Positions 44,453 to 54,230 are shown, numbered from the stretch's first letter. The stretch: 64,000 nt of DNA from Methanolinea sp. UBA277 (GCA_002499905.1 DANP01000014.1:20298-84297), one strand, 5' to 3'. Notes: a model not told the origin generated them from the letters alone. Numbers and translations are program-made.

Positions 44453-44962
44453 ATGCCGGTCAGGGAATACATCGATGATCTGGGCAGTCCGGACCGCGAA
44501 GTCCGGATAGCAGCGGTGAAGCGTCTTTCGGAAATGGGGGAAGCTTCCGTTGAACCCCTCATCAAGGTCCTCGAGGAGAGCGGGAGGACCGATGTGCACT
44601 GGTATGCATCGCTCGCCCTCTCCAGGATTGGTGCCCCGGCAGTCGGTCCCCTGATCCATTCTCTCCGGGAGAACCAGGATCCCGGTTTCCGCCGGTATGC
44701 AGCTGCAGCACTCGGGCATATCGGGGCACCGGCTATCAACCCGCTGATCGGGGCCATGAAGGGTGCGGACCCTGCACTCCGCGGCTACCTCTCTGCCGCA
44801 CTCTGCCGGATCGGTGCTCCGGCCATCTCCCGCCTGCGCGAGCTCTACGCGGGTGATGACGAGGAGCTCCGTTCCTGTGCAGAGCTCACCCTCTGGGGGA
44901 TGGGGGAGGAAGGGATTCGTGCCATGGTACGTTCGATTGAGGATGAGGAGAAGGGGGACTGA
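44453..44962 (+). CDS. HEAT-repeat (PBS-lyase-like) protein
   Basis: A 169-residue soluble protein made almost wholly of HEAT/PBS repeats: VRIAAVKRLSEMGEASVEPLI, WYASLALSRIGAPAVGPLI, FRRYAAAALGHIGAPAINPLI, LRGYLSAALCRIGAPAI. It starts two bases after the mscS stop. The longer upstream frame overlaps mscS and was rejected. HEAT arrays usually bind another protein; here the channel or DUF432 is a candidate partner by position only. Confidence 0.82.
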   Translation: MPVREYIDDLGSPDREVRIAAVKRLSEMGEASVEPLIKVLEESGRTDVHWYASLALSRIGAPAVGPLIHSLRENQDPGFRRYAAAALGHIGAPAINPLIGAMKGADPALRGYLSAALCRIGAPAISRLRELYAGDDEELRSCAELTLWGMGEEGIRAMVRSIEDEEKGD

Positions 44963-45023
44963 AAGCGGTTTTTTATACACCCCGAATCCCAACAGATAAA
45001 TTTCCTGGTAGCAAGAGAGAGCT

Positions 45024-48000
45024 ATGGTGAAGCGGTCCGCGGCGATGGAGCAGTACTCTGAAGACCTCCTTTCCTACCTCTCGCGGGCGCTCGAGGTTGC
45101 TGCAGCGGCGCGCGCTGCAGGGATCGACCCGAGGACAGAGGTGGAGATACCGGTGGCGAGCGATCTCGCCGATCGTGTGGAAGCTCTTCTCGGAATAAAA
45201 GGGATTGCTGTCAGGATCCGGGAGCTCGAAGCGACGATGAGCAGGGAAGAGGCTTCGCTCCGGATCGGTGATGATTTTGTCGCCCGGAGATTCGGGGAGC
45301 AGTCGCGGGAAGAGATCCTTGACCATGCCATCCGGACTGCCATGGCCATGCTCACGGAGGGGGTGGTGGCCGCACCCACCGAGGGGATTGCGAAGGTGGG
45401 GACCGGAAAGAACGATGACGGCTCCGAATACCTCCGCATCTACTATGCCGGTCCAATCCGGAGTGCGGGAGGAACGGCGCAGGCCCTCTCGGTCCTGGTC
45501 GGGGATTATGTCCGGCGTGCGCTCGGAATCAACCGCTATATCCCCCGGGATGTAGAGATCGAGCGGTATATCGAGGAGATCCGGCAGTACAACTCCATCA
45601 TGAACCTTCAGTACCTCCCGAGCGAGAAGGAGATACGCCTCATCGTCGGGAACTGCCCGGTCTGCATCGACGGGGAAGGAACCGAGCAGGAGGAGGTGAG
45701 CGGGTACAGGAACCTCGACCGGATCGAGACCAATGCGGTCCGGGGCGGGATGGCCCTGGTGCTCGCCGAAGGGCTCGCCCTTAAGGCTCCCAAGCTCCAG
45801 AAATACGTCCGCTCCATGAAGATGGACGGGTGGGAGTGGCTTGAAGAGCTTACCACGGGGGCAGAAAAGAGCACTGATGCCGGTGAGGAGAAGGGGAAGA
45901 TCCTCCCCCGCGACAAGTACCTCCGGGATCTCATCGGAGGCAGGCCGGTCTTCTCGTACCCGATGCGGAAAGGGGGGTTCCGCCTGCGGTACGGCCGGTC
46001 ACGGAACACGGGGTTTGCTGCAGCCGGAATCAACCCGGCCACCATGCATATTCTCGGTAATTTCCTTGCAGTCGGCACCCAGATGAAGATTGAACGGCCG
46101 GGGAAGGCTGCAGGGATTGTCCCGGTTGACACCATCGAAGGACCGGCTGTCCGCCTCAGGAACGGGGACGTCCTCAGGATCGATGACCCCGAAACGGCTA
46201 AGGCTCTCTCCGCATCCGTGGACCGGATCCTCGATATCGGGGAGATCCTGATCAGCTACGGGGAGTTCCTCGAGAACAACCACCTCCTCATTCCGCCGTC
46301 ATACTGTGAAGAGTGGTGGAAGCTGGAGGGAGGCGGCACCTCCCCGGAGAACGAGATGGAGGCCATATCGTTCTGTTGTGACGGCCAGTATCTCCACCCC
46401 TCGTTTACCTACTTCTGGGACGATATCGGAACCGACGAGCTGCAGCAGCTGGCAGATTTCGTATCGGCGAACGGAGAGGTGCGTCACGGGGTCCTGGTCC
46501 TCCCGAACGATCCCCGCATCAAAGAAATTCTTGAAGAGATCCTCATCCCGCATATGGTCCGGGAAGGACTGATATGCATCAGCAGCTACCTGATCTTCCT
46601 CGCCTGCATCGGTCTTGACCTGCAGCTCCGGAAGCGGGAGGTGTGGGAGGATGTCCTGGAGAGCAACGGACTCTCCTGTGCCATGCACCTCTCCGGATTT
46701 CTGATGCGCTCCAAGGCCGGGACGAGAATCGGGGGAAGGATGGGCCGGCCCGGCAAGTCCAAGCCCCGAAAGATGAACCCCCCTCCCCATTCCCTCTTTC
46801 CCCTCGGCGAGGCCGGAGGTTCACGCCGGTCCTTCCAGGAAGCGGCCAACCACTCCCCTGAACCCAACAAGGATGGCGGAGTGATCCAGATCGAGACTGG
46901 CAGGAGGCGGTGTACCGCCTGCGGTACTGAAACCTTCCGGAACCGCTGCGAGTGCGGGGCCCACACAGTTCCCGTGTATACCTGTCCCCGGTGCAAGCGG
47001 GAGCTCCGGGAGCAAGAATGTCCCGGCTGCCGGGTCTCCACCACCTGCTCGCAGGTTGTCAGCCTGAACGTGAAGCAGGAGTACGCCCGGGCCATGGAAA
47101 GGCTCGGGAAGCGGGATCTGTCGGTCAGCCTGGTGAAGGGGGTCAGGGGGCTCATCTCGAGGGAACGGGCTGTCGAGGACATCGAGAAGGGTATCCTCCG
47201 GGCCGAGAACGAACTCTTCGTCTTCAAGGACGGGACCATCAGGTTCGATATGATCGATCTCCCGCTCACCCACTTCCGGCCGGCTGAAGTCAGCGTGTCT
47301 CCGGAACGGCTGGCCCGCCTCGGGTACCCTGCCGATATCCATGGCACCCCGCTCACCCGTCCCGACCAGGTGCTCGAGCTCAAACCCCAGGACATCCTGG
47401 TCTCCGAGTCCTGTGCCGACTACATGGTGCGGGTCGCCAGGTTCATGGATGAGCTCCTGGAGCGGTGCTATCAGATCCCCCCCTTCTACAAGGTGAATTC
47501 CCGGGACGACCTGATCGGGCACCTGGTGATCGGGCTTGCACCACACACGAGTGCCGGGGTGCTGGCCAGGATTATCGGGATCTCGCGGGCGAACGTCGGT
47601 TATGCTCACCCGTTCTTCCATGCCGCGAAACGAAGGAACTGTTTCCATGGGGATACCGAGATTGAGGTATATGACGGCCGGACGTGGAAGACGATGCCCA
47701 TCCGCCAGTTCGTGGTGGAGAACTTCGATCTCTCCCGCCCGGGCATCGACCGGCTGGGAACCTACTACTCTGACCCGCAGCAGACATATCTCACCCGGTC
47801 GATCGACCGGGAAGGAAAACCGCACCTGCGGAAGATCACGTCGGTCTCGATCCACCGGGCACCAGAGCACATCATCCGGTTCGAGACAGGGCAGGGGCGG
47901 GTGCTCTCCGTCACCCCTGACCATGCGATGCTGGTCTGGGATCTCTGCTACCTGCGGAAGATCCCCGCTGTGGAGTTGAAGGAAGGCGACCCGGTCCCGG

Positions 48001-48887
48001 TCATGGTGGGGACCACCGTGATCACCGATCACATCCGGTACCGGGACATCGTCCCGTGCCCGGACGACCGCGTGTACTGCCTTACCGTGACCGATGAGCA
48101 CACGGTCTGCGCCAACGGGATCTTCACCGGGCAGTGCGACGGCGACGAGGACTGCATCATGCTCCTCCTCGACGGCCTGATTAACTTCTCCCGCGCCTTC
48201 CTGCCCGAGTCCCGGGGCGGGACCATGGATGCCCCGCTGGTGCTGACCACCGCGATTGACCCGGCAGAGATTGACAAGGAGAGCCACAACCTGGACGTTG
48301 TCTCCGGATATCCCCTTGAACTGTACCATGCAGCCCTCACGTACGCACATCCCCGGGAGGTCGTGAAACTCATCGACCGGGTGGAGAACCGGCTGGGAAC
48401 TCCGGCGGCCCTCGAAGGGTTCCTGTTCACCCACGACACCTCCGATATTTCCGCAGGACCGCTGGAGTCCACCTACACCCAGCTCAAGACCATGTTTGAG
48501 AAGCTGGAGGCTGAACTCACGCTCGCCGAGAAGATCCGGGCGGTCGATCAGGATGACGTGGCGGAACGGGTACTCACCACCCACTTCATCCGCGACCTCA
48601 TGGGAAACCTCTCAGCATTCTCCAAGCAGAAGTTCCGGTGTACAAAGTGCAATACCAGTTACCGGAGAATGCCGCTGGCCGGGAAGTGCACCCGCTGCGG
48701 CGGAAACATCATCCCCACCGTGCATGAGGGCTCGGTCAAGAAATACCTCGAGGTCTCCCGGCTCATCTGCGAGAAGTATAAGGTCTCGGAGTACACCCGG
48801 CAGCGGGTGATGGTGCTCGCCCAGGCCATCGAGTCCACCTTCGGGCAGGAGAAGTCCCAGCAGATGGGGCTCGCGGATTTCATGTAA
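45024..48887 (+). CDS. polC: DNA polymerase D large subunit DP2 with mini-intein
   Basis: A 1287-residue precursor of the catalytic subunit of the archaeal replicative polymerase PolD; the mature protein would be 1122 residues. N-terminal features include RIGDDFVARRFGEQSREEILDHAIRTAMAMLTEGVVAAPTEGI (seen around residues 75-115). The central region has IGGRMGRPGKSKPRKMNPPPH and a zinc site (CTACG, CECG, CPRC, CPGC). The catalytic CDGDEDC motif follows the intein, and the C-terminus has a second zinc ribbon (CTKC...CTRCGG). The intein lies right at the catalytic motif, a common DP2 insertion site. The start is the first ATG; MEQYSED at residue 8 is possible. Confidence 0.96.
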   Translation: MVKRSAAMEQYSEDLLSYLSRALEVAAAARAAGIDPRTEVEIPVASDLADRVEALLGIKGIAVRIRELEATMSREEASLRIGDDFVARRFGEQSREEILDHAIRTAMAMLTEGVVAAPTEGIAKVGTGKNDDGSEYLRIYYAGPIRSAGGTAQALSVLVGDYVRRALGINRYIPRDVEIERYIEEIRQYNSIMNLQYLPSEKEIRLIVGNCPVCIDGEGTEQEEVSGYRNLDRIETNAVRGGMALVLAEGLALKAPKLQKYVRSMKMDGWEWLEELTTGAEKSTDAGEEKGKILPRDKYLRDLIGGRPVFSYPMRKGGFRLRYGRSRNTGFAAAGINPATMHILGNFLAVGTQMKIERPGKAAGIVPVDTIEGPAVRLRNGDVLRIDDPETAKALSASVDRILDIGEILISYGEFLENNHLLIPPSYCEEWWKLEGGGTSPENEMEAISFCCDGQYLHPSFTYFWDDIGTDELQQLADFVSANGEVRHGVLVLPNDPRIKEILEEILIPHMVREGLICISSYLIFLACIGLDLQLRKREVWEDVLESNGLSCAMHLSGFLMRSKAGTRIGGRMGRPGKSKPRKMNPPPHSLFPLGEAGGSRRSFQEAANHSPEPNKDGGVIQIETGRRRCTACGTETFRNRCECGAHTVPVYTCPRCKRELREQECPGCRVSTTCSQVVSLNVKQEYARAMERLGKRDLSVSLVKGVRGLISRERAVEDIEKGILRAENELFVFKDGTIRFDMIDLPLTHFRPAEVSVSPERLARLGYPADIHGTPLTRPDQVLELKPQDILVSESCADYMVRVARFMDELLERCYQIPPFYKVNSRDDLIGHLVIGLAPHTSAGVLARIIGISRANVGYAHPFFHAAKRRNCFHGDTEIEVYDGRTWKTMPIRQFVVENFDLSRPGIDRLGTYYSDPQQTYLTRSIDREGKPHLRKITSVSIHRAPEHIIRFETGQGRVLSVTPDHAMLVWDLCYLRKIPAVELKEGDPVPVMVGTTVITDHIRYRDIVPCPDDRVYCLTVTDEHTVCANGIFTGQCDGDEDCIMLLLDGLINFSRAFLPESRGGTMDAPLVLTTAIDPAEIDKESHNLDVVSGYPLELYHAALTYAHPREVVKLIDRVENRLGTPAALEGFLFTHDTSDISAGPLESTYTQLKTMFEKLEAELTLAEKIRAVDQDDVAERVLTTHFIRDLMGNLSAFSKQKFRCTKCNTSYRRMPLAGKCTRCGGNIIPTVHEGSVKKYLEVSRLICEKYKVSEYTRQRVMVLAQAIESTFGQEKSQQMGLADFM
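47640..48134 (+). mobile_element. Mini-intein in polC (no homing endonuclease)
   Basis: 165 residues of the DP2 precursor (873-1037) between ...AAKRRN and CDGDED. The N-terminal block CFHGDTEIEVYDG and the B-block SVTPDHAML with its TxxH are intact. The C-terminal end reads VCANGIFTGQ followed by Cys, so the last intein residue is Gln instead of Asn and the penultimate His is Gly. DP2 inteins ending in Gln are known in Pyrococcus and can splice. The region between the blocks is too short for a LAGLIDADG endonuclease. It is in frame, so splicing must be active for a functional polymerase. Confidence 0.9.
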
Positions 48888-49019
48888 CCGTGACCTCCGG
48901 AGCTTCCTGAGGATAAAAGACTGAGCATGGGCAGTTCTGTATTCTCGATCAGTTCTGGAAATGACGGGTGCGGGTAGCCATTACCCTGCTACCTACAAAC
49001 AAAGGACCGCTTCTTCTGT

Positions 49020-49664
49020 TCATTCTCCTTCTTTTGATTCACTCTGCACGAATCTCCACTTCACAACCGGCATAATAACAATCAGAGAAGCCCATGACAG
49101 CATCGCCGCCAGGGGATTTATGAGAGCAATTCCAATCGATACCAGGAAAACGACCGTCGGGATAATATTTCGTACCGACAGGTATTCCTTCAACGTATCA
49201 TCAAGAGGTTCGATGAGGAGTGCCTCGTGGCGAATGGCATGGCGCCACATGAGGAATAACAGGGAACTGGTGAGGGCGACGATCAGGGCATAAAAGGTAA
49301 CGATGGCCACGCGTTCTCCGTATAAGCCAAGCAGATAGGTTGGGAATGGCATGAAGGCGATAAGGAACAGGAAAAAAACATTCAGGAGGATGAGTTGTCT
49401 ATCGACATCACGAATGAAGGAAAAAATCCGGTGATAATGAAACCAGTAACTGGCAATAATAAAAAAACTCAGGGCGAACCCCAGTATCTTTGGAAATATA
49501 GCGACGAGGCCGGGAAGAAACAGCATGTCAATCTGTTCTCCCGGAATTTCAGGGAGCCGGATATCGAGCACCAGGAGAGTAATACAGATGGCAAATATGC
49601 CATCATTCAGTATCATCATTCTCTCTTTGGATACGCTGGGAATGTTGAACCGGGTAAGAGTCAT
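49020..49664 (-). CDS. TMEM175/DUF1211-family membrane protein
   Basis: A 214-residue protein with six hydrophobic spans. The signature LNDGIFAICITLLVLDI in the first span is the TMEM175 filter motif (FSDGVFAIAITLL in many bacteria). Bacterial and archaeal homologues form potassium-permeable channels as tetramers. Other spans include FPKILGFALSFFIIASYWFHYHR and LLNVFFLFLIAFMPFPTYLL, the last also typical. It stands alone, with a TATA-like CATATAATT about 45 bases before the start. Confidence 0.87.
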   Translation of the reverse strand: MTLTRFNIPSVSKERMMILNDGIFAICITLLVLDIRLPEIPGEQIDMLFLPGLVAIFPKILGFALSFFIIASYWFHYHRIFSFIRDVDRQLILLNVFFLFLIAFMPFPTYLLGLYGERVAIVTFYALIVALTSSLLFLMWRHAIRHEALLIEPLDDTLKEYLSVRNIIPTVVFLVSIGIALINPLAAMLSWASLIVIMPVVKWRFVQSESKEGE

Positions 49665-49763
49665 ATGACCGGACCAATCCTCCGTTGTCCCTGAAGAAAA
49701 ATTATATGGTCGTTCAATTCGCCTCCCGCTGAATCCGGGATGATGGCCCGGGACGATCAGACC

Positions 49764-51014
49764 TTATTCTGCCAGCCGATTGTCACCCAGTATCCGCTTC
49801 ATCAGGCGGATTGCACAGAAATCGCCGCACATTGAACAATCGACAGTATCTCCTGCCAGTTCCCGGGCTCGCCGTTCATCCAGTGCCAGGGCGAACTGGC
49901 CGTCCCGGTCAAATCCGGCCCTCCGCAGAGACATCTCCCGGTCGGCAGCGTCCATGCCGTATTTTGCGATATCCCCGATGTGTGCTGCGATTCTGAAAGC
50001 TATGAGCCCCTCTTTCACCTGTTCCGGTCCGGGGAGTCCCAGGTGTTCCGACGGGGTGATAGAACAGAGGTAGTCGGCACCGGCAGCACTCGCGGCGCTT
50101 GCGCCAGCACATCCTGCGATGTGGTCATAGCCGAGCGCAATATCGGTTGGGAGCGGGCCGGCGACGAAGAGCGGGAAGGGGGCGGCTTGTTTGCAGGAGC
50201 GAATAACAGGCGCGATGCGATCAAACCGGACATGCCCGCCCGCCACTTCGATGATGACCTGGACTCCCCGCTCCCGGGCATACCGTCCAAGGGCACAGTT
50301 TTTCCTCAGTTCTTCTTCCTGGGCCTGGTCCCATCCGTCATGGATGCCCCCGCCCCGTGCCGTGTTGCCGAAGGAGATGACGATATCATACCGGCGGAAC
50401 GTATCGAGGATTTCATCAAACAGCTCAATGAAAGGATTCTCCCTGTCGTGGAAGTGCATATATACGCAGGTGATTGATCCCCCTTTCGAGACCACTCCGG
50501 ATATCCGCTGTTGCCGTTTCAGGAGGCCGAGTAACTTGTTGTCGACGCAGTGCAGCACCATGGAATTCACTCCCGCAGCAGCCTGTGCACGGATGGTGGA
50601 AAGGATATCGGTATGTGTCATGTTCTCCAGCCCAACCAGCGCTGCAGTCTCGTAAATGGGCACGGTGGTTACAGGGATCGTGGTGGCACGAAAGACGGCC
50701 TCACGGATGGCCCGGATATTCCCCCCCATGGAGAGGTCGGTGATGGTGTCTGCTCCGAACCGCTCAGCAATCCGGGCTTTCTCCACCTCCTCTTCCAGGG
50801 ATATCCGGGTGCTGGAGGTACCAATATTCACATTGACCTTTGTTCGGAGCCCTTTACCGACGCCGAGAGCATGGTTTCCCCTCTGCATGATCACTGCACT
50901 GCCCTCAGCTACCGCCCTCCGGAGCTGATCCGGGTCGATTCCTTCACGGGACGCCACCTGCCTGACAGGTTCCGGCACCTGTCCTGCCCTGGCTGCTTCA
51001 AGGATCGTGGCCAT
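49764..51014 (-). CDS. thiC: Phosphomethylpyrimidine synthase ThiC
   Basis: A 416-residue radical SAM enzyme that converts aminoimidazole ribonucleotide to hydroxymethylpyrimidine phosphate for thiamine. The cluster-binding C-terminal motif is CSMCGDFCAIR (CxxCxxxxC). Other landmarks are the VNVNIGTSSTR segment, DLSMGGNIRAIREAV, TVPIYETAALVG and SFGNTARGGGIHDGWDQAQ. The length is the short archaeal form. I looked upstream for a TPP riboswitch and found none. Confidence 0.94.
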   Translation of the reverse strand: MATILEAARAGQVPEPVRQVASREGIDPDQLRRAVAEGSAVIMQRGNHALGVGKGLRTKVNVNIGTSSTRISLEEEVEKARIAERFGADTITDLSMGGNIRAIREAVFRATTIPVTTVPIYETAALVGLENMTHTDILSTIRAQAAAGVNSMVLHCVDNKLLGLLKRQQRISGVVSKGGSITCVYMHFHDRENPFIELFDEILDTFRRYDIVISFGNTARGGGIHDGWDQAQEEELRKNCALGRYARERGVQVIIEVAGGHVRFDRIAPVIRSCKQAAPFPLFVAGPLPTDIALGYDHIAGCAGASAASAAGADYLCSITPSEHLGLPGPEQVKEGLIAFRIAAHIGDIAKYGMDAADREMSLRRAGFDRDGQFALALDERRARELAGDTVDCSMCGDFCAIRLMKRILGDNRLAE

Positions 51015-51179
51015 TCGTCGTCCTGATACACTACGCGGAAGTCCCGGTTAAAGATGCCGGATTCCTGAGTTCCTCCCGGAGAACCGGTCAGGAGTCTCCT
51101 GGCATCTCATCTTCAGGAAATTTCATGGGATGACTGAGAAGGGCAATCCTCATCCATTCCTGCGCTCATACTCCTTCCG
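51015..51179. other. Intergenic region between thiC and the cysteine desulfurase gene
   Basis: 165 bases between divergent genes. On the minus strand CTTTAACC near 51050 could be the thiC TATA box. For the plus-strand gene GAAGGAG... is not clear near the start; TACTCCTTCCG precedes the ATG. No TPP riboswitch consensus (CUGAGA, CUGAUC pairs) is present. Confidence 0.45.
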
Positions 51180-52358
51180 ATGTATGATCTCGCAGCCCTC
51201 CGGGAACAGTTCCCGGTCCTCTCCACCTGCATCTACCTCGATTCTGCCGCCACCAGCCAGACCCCCCGCTGTGCAGTGGAGGCGATGAACGCCTACTTCT
51301 TCGAGTACGCCGCAAACCACGGCCGGGGCGCCCACCGCCTTGCACGCAGGACCACCGAGGAGTTCGAGCGGACCAGGGCGCACCTGGGCGCGTTCCTTGG
51401 CGTGCCCGCGGAAAATGTGGTCTTCACCAGGAACACCACCGATGCCATCAACCTGGTGGCCCGGGGGATCTGCTGGAATGAAGGGGACGAGGTGGTGACC
51501 ACCGACCTCGAGCACCACGCCAATCTGCTCCCCTGGCTGGCATTGCGGGAGCGGGGGGTGACGGTGAAAATTGTTTCCCAGCGGAACGGTTACATACGGG
51601 AAGAGGACCTGCAGGAAGCGATGGGGCCGGCCACCCGCCTGGTGGCGGTCAACCACATGACCAACGTGCTCGGCACGGTTCTTCCGGTTGAGGAGTTCGC
51701 CCATATCGCCCATGATACCGGAGCCGCCATCCTGGTGGACGCCGCCCAATCGGTCGGGCACCTGCCCATGCCCCGGAATGAGCTGTTCGATTACCTGGCA
51801 CTCCCCGGGCACAAGGGGCTGCTCGGCCCCCAGGGGACCGGCGCCGTGTATATCTCCGATCCCGACACCCTCGCAGTCACCTGCTACGGCGGCGGGATGG
51901 TGGCGGATGTCACCATCGACCGTTTTACCCTCCTCCCCTGCCCGGCCCGGTTCGAGCCCGGCACCCCGAATATACCGGGAGTAATCGGCCTCGGGGCAGC
52001 TATCGGGCTCGTGGAAGAGATCGGGGTTGACGCGATCCACCGGCACGAGGTCTCGACAGGGCACCGGATCCATTCCGGCCTGTCAGCGATTTCCGGAGTC
52101 ACGGTCTACAGTCCCCCGGGGAGCACGGTCATCTCGTTCAATATCGACGGGATGGGGCCCGACGTGGCAGCCCTCCTCCTCGATCACAAGGCCGGGATCT
52201 GTGTCCGATCCGGGATGCACTGTGCACAGCCGCTCACCCAGTCGCTGCACCCACAGGGGACGGTGCGGGCTTCAGTGGGGTGCTATACCACCCGGGAAGA
52301 AGTGGATACCTTCCTAGGGACGGTTGAGGAGATCATCCCGGAAAAGACGAAGGCCTGA
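51180..52358 (+). CDS. SufS/CsdA-type cysteine desulfurase
   Basis: A 392-residue PLP enzyme of the class V aminotransferases. Visible are YLDSAATSQTPRCAVEAMNAYF at the start, DLEHHANLLPWLAL, LVDAAQSVGHLPM, the Schiff-base Lys in LPGHKGLLGPQGTGAVY, and RSGMHCAQPL with the sulfur-carrying Cys. Such enzymes take sulfur from cysteine for Fe-S clusters, tRNA or thiamine. It is divergent from thiC, but the family does not decide which product it serves. An IscU/SufB partner is not in the window. Confidence 0.9.
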   Translation: MYDLAALREQFPVLSTCIYLDSAATSQTPRCAVEAMNAYFFEYAANHGRGAHRLARRTTEEFERTRAHLGAFLGVPAENVVFTRNTTDAINLVARGICWNEGDEVVTTDLEHHANLLPWLALRERGVTVKIVSQRNGYIREEDLQEAMGPATRLVAVNHMTNVLGTVLPVEEFAHIAHDTGAAILVDAAQSVGHLPMPRNELFDYLALPGHKGLLGPQGTGAVYISDPDTLAVTCYGGGMVADVTIDRFTLLPCPARFEPGTPNIPGVIGLGAAIGLVEEIGVDAIHRHEVSTGHRIHSGLSAISGVTVYSPPGSTVISFNIDGMGPDVAALLLDHKAGICVRSGMHCAQPLTQSLHPQGTVRASVGCYTTREEVDTFLGTVEEIIPEKTKA

Positions 52359-52407
52359 TTCTCACCGTCAGAGAATCCGCTGTGCGCCCGGAACCGAACG
52401 GACCCCC

Positions 52408-53808
52408 TCATACCATACCCTCCGGCGCTGTTGTCCCCCTGATCAGGGAGAAGATGATCCCGATCGTGCACAGGACCGCGAAGGATAGGAACGCGATCTG
52501 CATGCCTGCCAGGAATTCTTCATAGAGAGCAGGGGTTATGGCGACTTTTCCGATGGTAACGGCAAGAATGATCACGGCAACTCCCATCGAGAGGGTCTGG
52601 CCCACAAGGCGCATGGTTCCGAGTGTCCCTGAGGCAACGCCATAGAATTTCCGCTCGACGGAACCCATGATTGCCGTGGTGTTCGGTGAAGAGAAGAGGG
52701 CAAGGCCGATACCCAGGATGATCAGGCTGCCGACGATATAGAGAAGGGACGTTGTACTGGTAGTGAAGGCGAGGAGGAGGAGGGAAAGGGCAGAGAGAGC
52801 CATCCCCGCGGAAGCGATTCTCCCGGGATCGGTCCGGTCTGCGAGCCTGCCGGCAGCAGGCGAGAGGAGTGCCATCACCACCGGCTGGACGACGAGGATA
52901 AGCCCTGCATACTGGGGAGAAAATCCCCGGATATACTGGAGATAGAGACTCAGGAAGAAGGTGACCGCGAAGGTAGCGCTGTAGTTGATGAGGGCCGCCA
53001 GGTTGGAGAAGGCAAAGACCCTGTTTTTCACCAGTATCCGGACATTCAGGATCGGGCTCGTGTTCCGGATCTCCCACAAGATGAACGCTGCCAGCATCAC
53101 GGTCCCGAATCCAATAAGAGCGAAGGCGCCGGGATCCGGCAGGTTGGAAAACCCGTACATAACCGTGATGATGGTCATCCCATACATCACCGATCCTGGC
53201 AGATCGAAGTGTTCACCCTGCGATTCGGCCCATTCTCCCTGCAGTTTCCAGGAGATGAGCCCGATGGCGAAGAGACCGATGGGAACGTTGACCAGGAAGA
53301 TACTGTGCCACCCGAAGTACCCTGTCAGGATCCCCCCGAGAAACGGCCCGAGTGAGAGTCCGGTATACACTGCCGTGGTATAGATGCCGATTGCCTTTCC
53401 CCGCTCCTGCGGTGGTGTCACTGAGGTCAGGATGGCGACCGCGGTCCCGAAGATCAGGGCCGCCCCGGCCCCCTGTACAAACCTGAGGATGATCAGGGCC
53501 AGGGACGTGGGGGAAAAGACGAGGGCGAGCGAGGTGAGGGTGAAGATGGCAAGGCCGATGGTGAATATCTTTTTCCGTCCATGAATATCGGCAATTCTCC
53601 CGAACGGAACGAGAAAGACCGCTGATGCCAGCAAATAGGCGGTGGAGACCCAGCTCAGGGACACGGCATCCATCGAAAACTGGCTGCCAATCGCCGGCAG
53701 GGCGATATTCACCGCTGAGAGGTCAAACGGGGTCATGAACCCGGCGAGGATGGCAATGAATAACGCAACTCTGCCGGTGTCCCGATCGGGGGTGTGGCCG
53801 TTATTCAT
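52408..53808 (-). CDS. MFS transporter of the drug:H+ antiporter (DHA2-like) type
   Basis: A 466-residue transporter with about 14 hydrophobic spans, matching the 14-span EmrB/QacA group. The loop 2-3 motif is FGRIADIHGRKKIF and the motif C-like stretch in span 5 is GLSLGPFLGGILTGYFGWHSIFLVNVPIG (read in parts). It probably exports toxic compounds by proton antiport; the substrate is unknown. Its stop converges on the cysteine desulfurase gene with a 50-base gap. Confidence 0.88.
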   Translation of the reverse strand: MNNGHTPDRDTGRVALFIAILAGFMTPFDLSAVNIALPAIGSQFSMDAVSLSWVSTAYLLASAVFLVPFGRIADIHGRKKIFTIGLAIFTLTSLALVFSPTSLALIILRFVQGAGAALIFGTAVAILTSVTPPQERGKAIGIYTTAVYTGLSLGPFLGGILTGYFGWHSIFLVNVPIGLFAIGLISWKLQGEWAESQGEHFDLPGSVMYGMTIITVMYGFSNLPDPGAFALIGFGTVMLAAFILWEIRNTSPILNVRILVKNRVFAFSNLAALINYSATFAVTFFLSLYLQYIRGFSPQYAGLILVVQPVVMALLSPAAGRLADRTDPGRIASAGMALSALSLLLLAFTTSTTSLLYIVGSLIILGIGLALFSSPNTTAIMGSVERKFYGVASGTLGTMRLVGQTLSMGVAVIILAVTIGKVAITPALYEEFLAGMQIAFLSFAVLCTIGIIFSLIRGTTAPEGMV

Positions 53809-53902
53809 TCTCCTATCATTCCGATGCGTTCGTATGCAGATAGTCTTCTGGGATATTGGATGTGGGCGAGATTTCCTGTGCAGGGATTACCTATCTTAAG
53901 AT

Positions 53903-53909
53903 TTTATAA
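53903..53909 (+). promoter_or_regulatory. TATA box of tRNA-Leu
   Basis: TTTATAA, 26-32 bases before the first base of the tRNA, the correct distance for direct initiation at the tRNA 5' flank. Confidence 0.65.
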
Positions 53910-53934
53910 CCGGGTTTCGCATACCAGTATAGGA

Positions 53935-54018
53935 GCGAGGGTAGCCAAGCTGGTCAACGGCGACAGACTCAAGATCTGTTCTCGAAGGAGTTCGCGGGTT
54001 CAAATCCCTCCCCTCGCA
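53935..54018 (+). tRNA. tRNA-Leu (CAA)
   Basis: A class II tRNA of 84 bases. The acceptor stem GCGAGGG pairs with CCCTCGC, followed by discriminator A; CCA is not encoded. The D arm contains AGCCAAGCTGGTCAACGGC, the anticodon stem-loop is ACAGA-CTCAAGA-TCTGT with anticodon CAA, there is a long variable arm, and the T loop is TTCAAAT. One mismatch is seen in the T stem (C opposite T). No intron is present. Confidence 0.96.
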
Positions 54019-54230
54019 TTCGTTCTCTTGTGATCCAGACGCCTCACGAAGGAACCTGATTCTGCAATCCGGTTGAAAAGGGGGGTCATCTTATCCGGAT
54101 ATCCGTTTTGATTTTTCCGGTGAGCTGAGTATCAATGGCATGTATCGGTCCCGTTTTTCCGCGTGATCACCCATGGGTGGAGAGAACTGATAGCAATCTT
54201 TATGCATCATATCAGAACATACTCGCAGGT

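Noticed and set aside
51015..51179. TPP riboswitch before thiC
   Set aside because: The conserved CUGAGA and GAxCUGGAUAAUGCCAGCG-like parts are absent in this region on the minus strand.
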